From assembly GCF_000018405.1 (NCBI RefSeq), contig NC_009943.1, forward strand, positions 3,351,001 to 3,415,000: 64,000 nt of DNA, written 5' to 3'. A program made the translations under genes and the position numbers. The notes under the pieces were generated by a model. That model had not been told where the DNA came from. It saw nothing but the letters and a program-made list of their open reading frames with translations, and did no database searches. The DNA is from Desulfosudis oleivorans Hxd3. Its GTDB lineage: Bacteria; Desulfobacterota; Desulfobacteria; Desulfobacterales; Desulfosudaceae. This document shows positions 18,799-27,319 of this stretch, piece by piece; the first letter of the stretch is position 1, and each line of letters opens with the position of its first letter.

Positions 18799-20555
18799 CC
18801 GTTCACCTCCCCGGGTATCGAAACCATCATTTTCCCCCGGTCCTTCTCAAACTCAGGGGGCACCCCCAGGTAACTCAACACTTCATAAGCGATCCGCCGG
18901 AAGGCCGGAGCCGCCACCACGCCACCGTAGTGATGTTTCTGCGGCGCGTCCAGCACCACAAGAACGGCGATGCGGGGGTCCACCTTCGGCACAAACCCCA
19001 TAAAAGAGGCGAGAAACTCGTCTTCCGCGTAACCGCCTTCGGCGTTATACTTCTGGGCCGTGCCGGTTTTACCGCAGACCGTGTACCCCTTGATGGCGGC
19101 CATCTTTCCCGTTCCGTCCACCGCCGTCACCGTCTCCATGATATCGGTGACGGTCCGGGCCGTCTCCCTGGAGATAATCCGCCGTCCCTGGGTGACGCCG
19201 TACTGCCGGACCACGCTGCCGTTCTCATCCACAACGGCCTTCACCACATGAGGTTTCATGAGCACGCCGTCGTTGGCGACCGCTGAAAGGGCGGTGACCA
19301 GTTGAATGGCCGACACCGATATGCCCTGGCCGAAGGCAATGGCGCCGGTATCAATGGGCGTCCATCTGGCATAGTCGGCCAGCCGTCCCTGGGTCTCTCC
19401 TGAACAGTTGATGCCGGTCTCCTGGCCAAAGCCGAACCGGTGAAGGCTTTCCCACAAAACCTGGCGGCCGATCATTTCACTGATCTTCACCGCCCCGATG
19501 TTGCTGGAGAACTGCACGATCTGGCCCAGAGAGAGCCAGCCGTGGGCCTTGGTGTCATGCACCAAATTTTTGTAAACCCGGTACTTGCCCTCCTCGCAGA
19601 AAAAAACGCTGTCCGGCGTGCAGACGCCGGCCTCCAGGGCGGCCGCGGCCAGGAAGATCTTCATGGTGGAGCCCGGTTCAAAGGCGTCGGTCACCGTCCG
19701 GTTCCGCCACCAGCGCCGGTCGTACCGGGAAAAGGCGTTGGGGTTGAAAAAAGGATAGTTGGCCATAGCCAGCACCTCGCCGGTGCGCGGATCCATCACC
19801 ACCGCCATACCCGATGCCGCCTCGTAGGTCCGGGCCGTCTCCTCCAGCACCGTTTCCACGATGCTCTGAATGGTGCCGTCAATGGTCAGCACCAGGCTGT
19901 TGCCGCTGCTGCCGCCGGCATCCCCGTCCTCGGTATAAAGATCGCGGCCGATGGCGTCCTTGATGATGGTACGCTCAACCTTAAGGCCCCGCAGAGAGGC
20001 GTCATAGGTATACTCCAGCCCCTCCAGCCCTTTCTCGTCAATACCTGAAAAGCCGATCACCTGGGCGGCCAGGGTCTTGTTCGGGTAGACCCGCTGCCGT
20101 TCCGGCACAAACGCGATGGCGCCCCTGTCCAGTCCGATGCGGCGGACCGCGTCCGCCTCGGCGGGCATCACGTTACGTTTGAGCCATACAAAGGATTTAC
20201 CGGATGCGATCTGTTTTCTGATTTCCCCGGCCTTGACGCCCAGGGCCGCGGCAAGGTCATTTACCTTGTCTTCGGCATTGATCATGACACCGGGATGCAT
20301 GCCAATGGAAACCGTGTCAATGGTCACGGCCATCTCCATGTTGTTCCGGTCATAGATCGCGCCCCGCTTGCCGGTGGTGACCCGCACCTTCTGGTACTCT
20401 CTGGAGGCTTCACCGGCCAGCATATCGGCGCAGAAGGCCTGAAGATAGATCACCCGTGCCCCCACCACCAGGTACAGGGCGCTGAAAATCAGCCCCACCA
20501 CCAGGATGCGGATGCGAATGCCTTTTGTCTCGTCTGTCTTGCGGCCGTATCTCAT
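18795..20555 (-). CDS. ftsI: Septal peptidoglycan transpeptidase FtsI (PBP3)
   Basis: A 586-residue class B penicillin-binding protein, the septal cross-linking enzyme that works with FtsW. It has a short cytoplasmic tail, one membrane helix (about 14-38), a pedestal domain, and the transpeptidase motifs in order: STMK (catalytic Ser), SSN, and KTGT. No PASTA repeats are present. The start is the ATG at 20555, overlapping ftsL by 4 bases (ATGA). A frame reaching 20747 runs back through ftsL in another register and is rejected. Confidence 0.95.
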   Translation of the reverse strand: MRYGRKTDETKGIRIRILVVGLIFSALYLVVGARVIYLQAFCADMLAGEASREYQKVRVTTGKRGAIYDRNNMEMAVTIDTVSIGMHPGVMINAEDKVNDLAAALGVKAGEIRKQIASGKSFVWLKRNVMPAEADAVRRIGLDRGAIAFVPERQRVYPNKTLAAQVIGFSGIDEKGLEGLEYTYDASLRGLKVERTIIKDAIGRDLYTEDGDAGGSSGNSLVLTIDGTIQSIVETVLEETARTYEAASGMAVVMDPRTGEVLAMANYPFFNPNAFSRYDRRWWRNRTVTDAFEPGSTMKIFLAAAALEAGVCTPDSVFFCEEGKYRVYKNLVHDTKAHGWLSLGQIVQFSSNIGAVKISEMIGRQVLWESLHRFGFGQETGINCSGETQGRLADYARWTPIDTGAIAFGQGISVSAIQLVTALSAVANDGVLMKPHVVKAVVDENGSVVRQYGVTQGRRIISRETARTVTDIMETVTAVDGTGKMAAIKGYTVCGKTGTAQKYNAEGGYAEDEFLASFMGFVPKVDPRIAVLVVLDAPQKHHYGGVVAAPAFRRIAYEVLSYLGVPPEFEKDRGKMMVSIPGEVNG

Positions 20556-20848
20556 GGAATTAACTCCACTTGGTCCGTGTTCGGCATGACCATGTCCAGC
20601 CGTGTTCTTGCAATGTCCATGATGCGGGTCGGCGAGCGCAGCCGGGCCAGTTCGATTTTCAGGTCCTTCTGCCGGGCCGCCAGAGTCGCCGCCAGGTCCG
20701 TGTTCCGGGTGATGTCGTACCGCAGGTCCACGCTTTGCACGCGGCACCAGGCAAAGCAGAAAAATTCTCCGGTCAGCAGCAGGAGCACGGCCAGCCAGAG
20801 CAGGATGGTTCGGTCGCCTGACTTGCGCTGCTTTTTCTTTTCGGCCAT
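20552..20848 (-). CDS. ftsL: Cell division protein FtsL
   Basis: A 98-residue bitopic protein: a lysine-rich cytoplasmic start (MAEKKKQRKSG), a membrane helix at about 14-34, and a periplasmic coiled-coil-like helix containing LAATLAARQKDLKIELARL. The size, topology and position between rsmH and ftsI identify it as FtsL although the sequence is poorly conserved. The ATG at 20848 is preceded by GGAGG at ideal spacing; the longer frame to 21016 lies inside rsmH. The partner FtsB is not encoded here. Confidence 0.88.
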   Translation of the reverse strand: MAEKKKQRKSGDRTILLWLAVLLLLTGEFFCFAWCRVQSVDLRYDITRNTDLAATLAARQKDLKIELARLRSPTRIMDIARTRLDMVMPNTDQVELIP

Positions 20849-20864
20849 CACCTGCCTCCGGTGG

Positions 20865-21803
20865 TTATACTTTTTCCGCGGCCCGCAGCCGCACGCTTCG
20901 GGCCATGGGGTTTGCCTGAACCTCTTCCGCTGTCGGCACCAGGGCCTTGCGGGTAACGATCCGGCACTCCCGCTGCTTGCTGCACGAACAGACCGGCAGG
21001 CCGGGAGGACAGACACACGCTTTCTCCCACAGCTTCATCCGGCGCTTGACCATCCTGTCTTCCAGCGAATGAAACGACAGGACGCAAATCCGGCCCCCCG
21101 GCTTTATGCGGTCGATCACCGTGTCCAGAAACCGCTCCAGGTTCTCAAGCTCGGTGTTGACCGCGATGCGAAGGGCCATGAACACGCGGGTGGCCGGATC
21201 GATCTTTGCCGTGTGCCGCTCTTTTGCGGGATACGCATCAGTCACGATGCGGGCCAGCTGCCCGCTGGTAGTGACGGGCGCCGACCTTCTGGCCTCAACA
21301 ATGCGGCGGGCGATTCGGGAGGCATACCGCTCTTCCCCGAACTCCCTGAAAATCCGTACCAGGTCGGCCTCGGCCGACTGGTTGACAAGGTCTGCCGCCG
21401 TCAGGCTCTGATCCGGGTCCATGCGCATGTCCAGGGGCTCGTCCTTTCGAAAGGAAAAGCCCCGGCCGCTGCCGTCGATCTGGTAAAAGGAGAGCCCCAG
21501 GTCCAGCAAGACACCATCAACTGCCGGTATATCCAGGCTGGAAAGGATCTCCGAAAAATCGGCGAAATTGCCCCGAACATATAAAACGCGCTCTCCAAAA
21601 ACGGAAAGCGCCTGTTTCGCGTGAGCCAGGGCCGCGGGGTCTTTGTCAATGCCGATCAGCAGCCCTTCCGGAAGAATTTGTTCAGCGATACGGACCGCAT
21701 GTCCCCCGCCCCCCAGAGTGCAGTCCGCAACGATCTTTCCCTTTTCGCAGTTGAGAAGGGCGACCGCTTGGTCGGGCATGACCGATGTGTGGCGAAACGA
21801 CAT
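20865..21803 (-). CDS. rsmH: 16S rRNA m4C1402 methyltransferase
   Basis: A 312-residue SAM-dependent enzyme (formerly MraW) that N4-methylates C1402 in the 16S rRNA decoding centre. It begins HTSVM and contains the SAM loop CTLGGGGH (28-35), GVLLDLGLS and the C-terminal LSFHSLEDRMVK, all standard for RsmH. A Cys-rich segment near residues 265-285 (CVCPPGLPVCSCSK) is also seen in some homologues. It starts one base after mraZ ends. Confidence 0.97.
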   Translation of the reverse strand: MSFRHTSVMPDQAVALLNCEKGKIVADCTLGGGGHAVRIAEQILPEGLLIGIDKDPAALAHAKQALSVFGERVLYVRGNFADFSEILSSLDIPAVDGVLLDLGLSFYQIDGSGRGFSFRKDEPLDMRMDPDQSLTAADLVNQSAEADLVRIFREFGEERYASRIARRIVEARRSAPVTTSGQLARIVTDAYPAKERHTAKIDPATRVFMALRIAVNTELENLERFLDTVIDRIKPGGRICVLSFHSLEDRMVKRRMKLWEKACVCPPGLPVCSCSKQRECRIVTRKALVPTAEEVQANPMARSVRLRAAEKV

Positions 21804-21804
21804 G

Positions 21805-22245
21805 TTAAAGTCCCAGCTTTTCTATTTCATTCTGAAAATCCTCATCGTTCATATCGTCTTCATGCAGATTTTTCTGTTCTTCCCACTTTGCCCGCGACCA
21901 GATCTCGAAATGATCCGATATGCCGATAAGCACGATCTCCTCTTCAAGCCCGGCGTCCTGGCGAAGCTCCGGCGGAATCAGAAGGCGCCACTGTTTGTCC
22001 GGCTGGCATTCGGACGCACGCCCGATAAAAAACCGGCGGAACCGGCGCATCTGGTTGCCCTTCTTCTCCAGCATCACCATTTTGGCCTCTATTTTTGACC
22101 ACTCCTCCAGGGTGTAGGCATAAAGCCCGCCTTCAAAAAAGGTGATCATGGCGGTGCCGTCGGCCCCTATAAGATCCCGAAAACGGGAGGGGATGACGAT
22201 TCTGCCCTTTGGGTCAATTCTGTGATAGGAAGTGCCTCGAAACAT
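21805..22245 (-). CDS. mraZ: Transcriptional regulator MraZ
   Basis: A 146-residue protein made of two SpoVT/AbrB-like domains, the repressor of its own dcw operon in species where it has been studied. It begins MFRGTSYHRIDPKGR and has the paired DxKGR-like and PPELR motifs. The start ATG at 22245 is taken because the upstream in-frame ATG at 22281 would place the operator repeats inside the coding region. The C-terminal tail is acidic. It is the first gene of the operon, directly behind three 10-bp-spaced operator boxes. Confidence 0.95.
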   Translation of the reverse strand: MFRGTSYHRIDPKGRIVIPSRFRDLIGADGTAMITFFEGGLYAYTLEEWSKIEAKMVMLEKKGNQMRRFRRFFIGRASECQPDKQWRLLIPPELRQDAGLEEEIVLIGISDHFEIWSRAKWEEQKNLHEDDMNDEDFQNEIEKLGL

Positions 22246-22250
22246 AGTTA

Positions 22251-22275
22251 CTCCACTTTGCTCCACTTTGCTCCC
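22251..22275 (-). promoter_or_regulatory. MraZ operator: three 10-bp-spaced boxes
   Basis: Read on the minus strand, three boxes GGGAG (22271-22275), TGGAG (22261-22265) and TGGAG (22251-22255), each followed by CAAAG or TAACT, lie directly in front of the mraZ ATG at exactly 10-bp steps. MraZ is known to bind short G-rich direct repeats one helical turn apart upstream of mraZ. The boxes sit just downstream of the -10 hexamer, where binding would block initiation. Confidence 0.85.
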
Positions 22276-22279
22276 CTTC

Positions 22280-22307
22280 AATTTACACTCCCTGAACCCA
22301 GAGTCAA
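22280..22307 (-). promoter_or_regulatory. Promoter of the dcw operon
   Basis: Sigma-70-type promoter on the minus strand: -35 TTGACT (22302-22307), 16-bp spacer, -10 TAAATT (22280-22285). The predicted start of transcription falls at the first MraZ box. Confidence 0.65.
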
Positions 22308-22487
22308 GAAAAAAAGAATAAAAAATGATTTATTTTTTTAATAATTTATCTGACAAAAAATCAGCGGATTTGCCCTGGTGATTGTCACTTTCCTGTTGAA
22401 AAAGCGCGGCGATGCTTTTAGATTACCCCAAAATGACTTTTTCGGCCCCACACGCCGAAATTTAATCTTTAATTTTGGCAACAGAAC

Positions 22488-23483
22488 ATGACCGACGACA
22501 AACAGAAAGTCCGTGCCCTGGGCCTGTGTTCCGGCGGACTGGACAGCATGCTGGCGGCCCTGGTGCTTCGGGACCAGGGCATTGAGGTCTGCTGGGTCTG
22601 CTTTGAAACCCCCTTTTTCAGCGCGGCAAAGGCGGTGCGGGCGGCCGAGGCCCTCGATATCCCCCTTACCGTGCAAAACATCACCGGCCGGTATGTTCCC
22701 ATGCTCAAGAACCCGCCCTGCGGGTATGGCCAGCACATGAACCCCTGCATGGACTGCCACGCCCTGATGTTCAACATCGCCGGGGGTATCATGAAGGAGA
22801 AAGGATATGATTTTCTGTTCAGCGGTGAGGTGGTGGGCCAGCGGCCCATGAGCCAGACCAAGCCTTCCCTGCGGTACGTGGAAAAACATTCCGGGTTTGA
22901 CGGATACATTCTCCGGCCCCTGAGTGCCCTGCTGCTGCCCGAGACCGAGCCGGAAAAGGCCGGCCTTGTGGATCGAAACGGACTGCTGGGGCTTTCCGGC
23001 CGGTCCCGCAAGCCCCAGATGGAGATGGCCCGGCGGTTCGGCGTCTCCGACTACCCCTCTCCGGCGGGCGGATGCCTGCTCACGGACAAGGGGTTTTCCC
23101 AGCGGCTGCGCGATCTTTTTGCCCACCAGGAGACCTGCACGGAAAATGATGTTCTGCTGCTCAAGTACGGCCGCCACTTCCGGCTTTCGCCCACGGCCAA
23201 GCTGGTGGTGGGACGGACCCGGCAGGACAACCAGGACATTCTGGACCACAGCACCGGCCTCAACGCGACGGTCCTCAAGATCAAGCAGTTTCCCGGCCCC
23301 ACGGGCCTGCTGATCGGAGAGCCCGGCGAAGGGGCGCTCCTCCTGGCCGCCGGCATCTGCCTGGGATACAGCAAGGCACCGGATGACAAGCCCGCGGCCG
23401 TAAACGTGGCCGCCGGAAAACAGCAGCAGACCGTCACCATGATGGCCGTTCCTCCGGACAAGGTCCGACACCTGCTGATATGA
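22488..23483 (+). CDS. PP-loop ATPase, MnmA/ThiI-like tRNA sulfurtransferase family
   Basis: A 331-residue protein with an N-terminal adenylating PP-loop SGGLDS (15-20), then NPCMDC (Cys87, Cys90), which resembles the active-site segment of MnmA, and PSPAGGCLLTD, whose Cys could be the second catalytic thiol. This composition fits enzymes that activate tRNA uridine with ATP and transfer sulfur. The C-terminal ~120 residues (from about KYGRHFRL) form a separate domain resembling the NFACT-R RNA-binding fold of similar proteins, an assignment I hold loosely. It is transcribed away from the dcw operon. No strong ribosome binding site is seen before the ATG. The modified nucleoside cannot be told from sequence. 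Confidence 0.72.
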   Translation: MTDDKQKVRALGLCSGGLDSMLAALVLRDQGIEVCWVCFETPFFSAAKAVRAAEALDIPLTVQNITGRYVPMLKNPPCGYGQHMNPCMDCHALMFNIAGGIMKEKGYDFLFSGEVVGQRPMSQTKPSLRYVEKHSGFDGYILRPLSALLLPETEPEKAGLVDRNGLLGLSGRSRKPQMEMARRFGVSDYPSPAGGCLLTDKGFSQRLRDLFAHQETCTENDVLLLKYGRHFRLSPTAKLVVGRTRQDNQDILDHSTGLNATVLKIKQFPGPTGLLIGEPGEGALLLAAGICLGYSKAPDDKPAAVNVAAGKQQQTVTMMAVPPDKVRHLLI

Positions 23484-23512
23484 CACTTGAATCCTTACCC
23501 CTCAGTTTTTTC

Positions 23513-23540
23513 TTGACCTTTTCCCGCGCCTGACTATATA
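23513..23540 (+). promoter_or_regulatory. Promoter for the acylase-family gene
   Basis: -35 TTGACC (23513-23518), 16-bp spacer, -10 TATATA (23535-23540), about 60 bases before the start codon of the penicillin acylase family gene. Confidence 0.5.
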
Positions 23541-23603
23541 TTGGCCAATCGATCAAACAATTTTTTACAATTTCACCAGACGCATACAACCAAGGAGAAC
23601 GCC

Positions 23604-26150
23604 ATGAAAACCGGTTCTTTAACCCGTACCTGCCGGATCTGCGTGCCTGTGATGACCGCCCTGCTCCTCTGCCTGGCCACCACCGGCTGCGCCCCGCTGC
23701 TCAACAGCGTCTTTGACAACGCCCTGCCCCCCATGGAGGGGGTCCAGACGGTTCCCGGCCTGGCGGAAAAGGTCACGGTACAGCGCGACAACATGGGCAT
23801 TCCCATGATCGACGCCGCCTCACTGGAGGACCTGGTCTTTGCCATGGGGTATGTCAGCGCCTACGACCGGTTTACCCAGATGGAGGGCTTCCGGCTGGTG
23901 GGCCAGGGCCGGCTCTCCGAGCTGATCGGCAAGGCCACCCTGGAAATGGACATCTACCTGCGGGCGTTGAACGTAAACCAGGTCGCCACAATCCTTTACG
24001 AAAGCGCGTCTCCTGAACTGCTTCACATGCTTAAACGCTACAGTGAAGGCGTCAATGCCTACATGGACCAGGCGCCCCGGCCCATGACCCTCAAGCTGGC
24101 CGGATACACACCCGAGCCATGGACCGCCCTGGATTCCGTGCGTGTGTTCGTGGTGCTCACCCTGGGCCTGGCCCAGAACCTTCACGAAGAGATCAACATG
24201 CTCAACGTGGCCCGGAAGGTGGCTGTTGACGACCTGGCGTGGCTTTTTCCCATCTACCCCGACGAGCCCCTGCCCTTTGACGAGATCAAAAAGCTCCAGG
24301 GGCTGGACCTGACGGCAGCGGCCGGGGATATTCAGGCCCTCTGCGACACGGCCCGCTCCGTCAACCAGGTGCTGGTGCCGGCTGCCGCGGCCTCCAACAA
24401 CTGGGCCGTGTCCGGGCGCCGCACCCGGTCCGGCAAACCCATCCTGGCCAACGACACCCACCTCCCCCTGTGCATGCCCTCCATCTGGCACATGATGCAT
24501 CTCAAGTGCCCGGGACTTGAAGGCGCCGGAGTTGCCCTGGCCGGGGTACCGGGCATCATCGCCGGATACAACGGCCACATGGCCGTGGGCATGACCATGG
24601 TGATGGCCGACAACCAGGACGTGTTTTTAGAAAAGATCAAACGGGAGCCGGACGGCCTCTATTACCTTTACAAAGACCAGTGGAAAAAGGCCGCGGCCCG
24701 GCAGGAGACCTTCCGGATCAAGGGCGAAAAGGACACGGTCCGCACCATCTATGAAACCGCAAACGGCGTGCTCATGAATGACATTCTCACCGTCTCGCCG
24801 CGCCACGATCTGATGCCCCAGCCTGTAAACAATTCGCCCCTGGGCATCGCCGTAAAATGGGCCGTTATGGAACCGGACCAGTCAATGGAAACCTTTTTCA
24901 GCATCATGCGATCCAAATCCGTGGACGAGGTGCTGGCCCATACCCGAAAAGGCCACTCCATTATTCCGTTGAACCTGGTGATGGCCGATGAAAAAGACAT
25001 TGCCTGGCAGGTCACCGGCCGGTATCCCCTGCGCAAAAAAGGCCGGGGCCTTTGCCCCTCACCGGGGTGGACCGGTGAATACGGATGGGAGGGTTACCTG
25101 GATCCGGCCCTGCACCCGTCAGTGAAAAACCCGGACACCGGTTACGTGGGCACGGCCAACCACCGCACCGTACCCGCCGACTTTCCCCATGTACTCTCCT
25201 CTTCCTGGTACTATCCGGACCGGGCCCAGCGCATACAGCAAATGATCGAGACAACAGACATCTATGACGCGGACACGGCCAGAGCCATGCAGCTGGATGA
25301 CTACTCAGTCTTTACCGAGACCGTTAAATCCCTTCTGCTGGACCCGGCCATGGCAGAGCGCATGACCGCCACATGGCAGGCCGCCGGACAAATTGAGGCC
25401 GGGCAGAAGGCCCTGGACCTGCTTTCCGGCTTTGACGGCCGCATGGCCGTGGACTCACCGGGTGCGGCCCTGTACGGGGCCTTCCTGTTCTGCCTGGGAG
25501 AAAACCTGTTTGCAGACGAGATGGGCGGCACCGGCTCCCAGGCCTACCACTCCCTGCTGGAGACCTTTCTGATGGCCTATTCGGCCCTGCACGACCATCT
25601 CACCGACCGGTGCGAAACAAGCCCCTTCTGGGACGATATAACCACCCCGGAAAAAGAGCAGCGGCCGCAGATCCTGGCAGACACCCTGGCCGATGCCGTG
25701 GCCCTGGTGGAAAAACGGTGCGGCAAAGACACGGCCAAATGGCAGTGGGGAAAGCTGCACACCGCCACCTGGAAAACCGATGCCTCCCTGCTGGCCGACT
25801 ACATGGGCTTTTTCGACCGTACCGGTATCAAGTTTCTCTCCGGCTATTTTGACCGGGGGCCTTATCCAGCGCCCGGGGACCACACCACGCTGAACGTGGC
25901 GGCCTACTACCCGGGGAAAAACTTTGACGTGTGGCTGATTCCGGCAATGCGCGTCATCGCGGATTTCGGCGGCGAGGAGCCGCTGACCGGCATCAACAGC
26001 TCGGGCCAGTCGGACAACCCGGCCAGCCCCCACTACGACGACGGCATCACCGCCTGGCGTGAGGGTCGGTACAAGGAATTTCCCTTTGCAAAGGAGGGTG
26101 TGGACGCGCTCTACACAAACGTGCTGACCCTGGAACCGGCGGCCAGATAA
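23604..26150 (+). CDS. Penicillin acylase-family (Ntn hydrolase) lipoprotein
   Basis: An 848-residue precursor of the peptidase S45 family, which cleave amide bonds such as N-acyl-homoserine lactones, acyl-peptides or beta-lactam side chains. A lipoprotein signal with lipobox LATTGC (Cys at 29) predicts envelope anchoring, unlike soluble periplasmic penicillin acylases. Self-cleavage would expose the nucleophile Ser264 in AAASNNWAVSG, separating an alpha chain of about 235 residues from a beta chain of about 585. GYNGHMAVGMT and later NHRTVP follow the family pattern. The start ATG at 23604 has AAGGAG upstream. It seems to be monocistronic. The substrate is unknown; quorum-signal or lipid-amide turnover are possibilities. 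Confidence 0.85.
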   Translation: MKTGSLTRTCRICVPVMTALLLCLATTGCAPLLNSVFDNALPPMEGVQTVPGLAEKVTVQRDNMGIPMIDAASLEDLVFAMGYVSAYDRFTQMEGFRLVGQGRLSELIGKATLEMDIYLRALNVNQVATILYESASPELLHMLKRYSEGVNAYMDQAPRPMTLKLAGYTPEPWTALDSVRVFVVLTLGLAQNLHEEINMLNVARKVAVDDLAWLFPIYPDEPLPFDEIKKLQGLDLTAAAGDIQALCDTARSVNQVLVPAAAASNNWAVSGRRTRSGKPILANDTHLPLCMPSIWHMMHLKCPGLEGAGVALAGVPGIIAGYNGHMAVGMTMVMADNQDVFLEKIKREPDGLYYLYKDQWKKAAARQETFRIKGEKDTVRTIYETANGVLMNDILTVSPRHDLMPQPVNNSPLGIAVKWAVMEPDQSMETFFSIMRSKSVDEVLAHTRKGHSIIPLNLVMADEKDIAWQVTGRYPLRKKGRGLCPSPGWTGEYGWEGYLDPALHPSVKNPDTGYVGTANHRTVPADFPHVLSSSWYYPDRAQRIQQMIETTDIYDADTARAMQLDDYSVFTETVKSLLLDPAMAERMTATWQAAGQIEAGQKALDLLSGFDGRMAVDSPGAALYGAFLFCLGENLFADEMGGTGSQAYHSLLETFLMAYSALHDHLTDRCETSPFWDDITTPEKEQRPQILADTLADAVALVEKRCGKDTAKWQWGKLHTATWKTDASLLADYMGFFDRTGIKFLSGYFDRGPYPAPGDHTTLNVAAYYPGKNFDVWLIPAMRVIADFGGEEPLTGINSSGQSDNPASPHYDDGITAWREGRYKEFPFAKEGVDALYTNVLTLEPAAR

Positions 26151-26448
26151 ACCTGTTGTTATCCGGAAACGGTTTTAAAAGGATTCAGGCCGGCAAAAAG
26201 ATTCATCGGAATCGAAATCGATTCCCCTTGACGAATTTTTTCCTCCAGATATTGCACAAGTTGATGCCGGGTACTATATATAATCCTGTACGTTATATGG
26301 TTCGGCACCAGCAGAGCCCAGCTTTTTAATGTCTCAGCCTGTCTGGACCGGACAATTTGGAATGGCAGAAGGCTCGCCCGAATAATCGGGCAGTGACAAC
26401 GGAAGCTCAATACCGATACCGATTTCGACAATAAGGAAGGAGTTCGCC

Positions 26449-27303
26449 ATGCAGAGTTACCAGCACAGCATGGGGGTATTGCTCAACAGGAACAACATCC
26501 GTATCTTCTATCGCAGCTGGACCGTTGATGAACCGGTCGGGCTGGTCTTTCTCTGCCATGGCCTGGGCGAACACTCCGGCCGGTACAGCCACCTGATTCA
26601 GGCGCTGCGGGGCCGGGGCATCTCCTTTTACGCCTTGGACCACAAGGGCCACGGCAAGTCCGGGGGCAAGCGGGGCCACACCGACAGCTTTACCGATTAC
26701 TGCGACGACATTCACCAGTACATCACCGACCTGATCCGGCCCGACCTGCCGGACCTGCCCATGATCATGCTGGGCCACAGCATGGGCGGCCTGATCGCGG
26801 CCCTTCACGCCCTGACCTACCCCGGCGACATGGACGCGCTGGTGCTGTCCTCCCCGGCCTTTGAACCCACGGTGCCGGTTCCCGCGGTCCAGCGGCTGGC
26901 AGCGGCCCTGGCCGTCCGGCTGATGCCGCGCCTCTCCCAGAACAACAAGCTGGACCCGGAACACCTCTCCTCAAACCGGGAAACCGTGGAGGCCTACAAA
27001 AGCGACCCCCTGGTCCACACCATGGTCACGGTAAAATGGTTTGTCGAGTTTACCGCCGCCACCCGTCGCTGCATGGAACAGGCGGGCCGGGTCACCGCGC
27101 CCCTGCTGGTGTTTCACGGCGGCAACGACGCCATTGTGTCGCCCGACGGCAGCAAAGCCTTTTATGAAAAGGCGGGCAGCACCGACAAAACCCTGAAAAT
27201 CTTTTCCGGCCTGCGCCACGAAACCATGAACGAAACCCCGGAAAAACGGGAACCGGTCCTGGAAATGGTATCCGACTGGATTCTGGACCACGTAAAAAAA
27301 TAG
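26449..27303 (+). CDS. Alpha/beta hydrolase, monoacylglycerol lipase type
   Basis: A 284-residue serine hydrolase close to the monoacylglycerol lipase/lysophospholipase group. It has HGLGEHSGRY (37-46) forming the oxyanion region, the nucleophile elbow GHSMGG (Ser111), the acid Asp in FHGGNDAIVSPDG and the His in LRHETMNE near the C-terminus. There is no signal peptide, so it should be cytoplasmic or peripheral. The start ATG at 26449 has GGAAGGAG upstream. The preceding 298 bases contain an AT-rich stretch and a short GATACC tract, and I see no supported gene there. It converges with rsgA 16 bases downstream. Confidence 0.86.
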   Translation: MQSYQHSMGVLLNRNNIRIFYRSWTVDEPVGLVFLCHGLGEHSGRYSHLIQALRGRGISFYALDHKGHGKSGGKRGHTDSFTDYCDDIHQYITDLIRPDLPDLPMIMLGHSMGGLIAALHALTYPGDMDALVLSSPAFEPTVPVPAVQRLAAALAVRLMPRLSQNNKLDPEHLSSNRETVEAYKSDPLVHTMVTVKWFVEFTAATRRCMEQAGRVTAPLLVFHGGNDAIVSPDGSKAFYEKAGSTDKTLKIFSGLRHETMNETPEKREPVLEMVSDWILDHVKK

Positions 27304-27319
27304 GGGCAGCCCCGGCCGG

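Noticed and set aside
8722-22245. Absence of ddl and ftsB from the dcw operon as a possible defect
   Set aside because: Both are often encoded elsewhere; all other genes are intact, so this is normal variation.
26159-26431. A 90-codon minus-strand frame with LLVPNH, slightly like the MPNH motif of REP-associated transposases
   Set aside because: No HUH motif or catalytic Tyr can be placed, the frame ends in a repeat-like tract, and there is no ribosome binding site. At most a decayed fragment.
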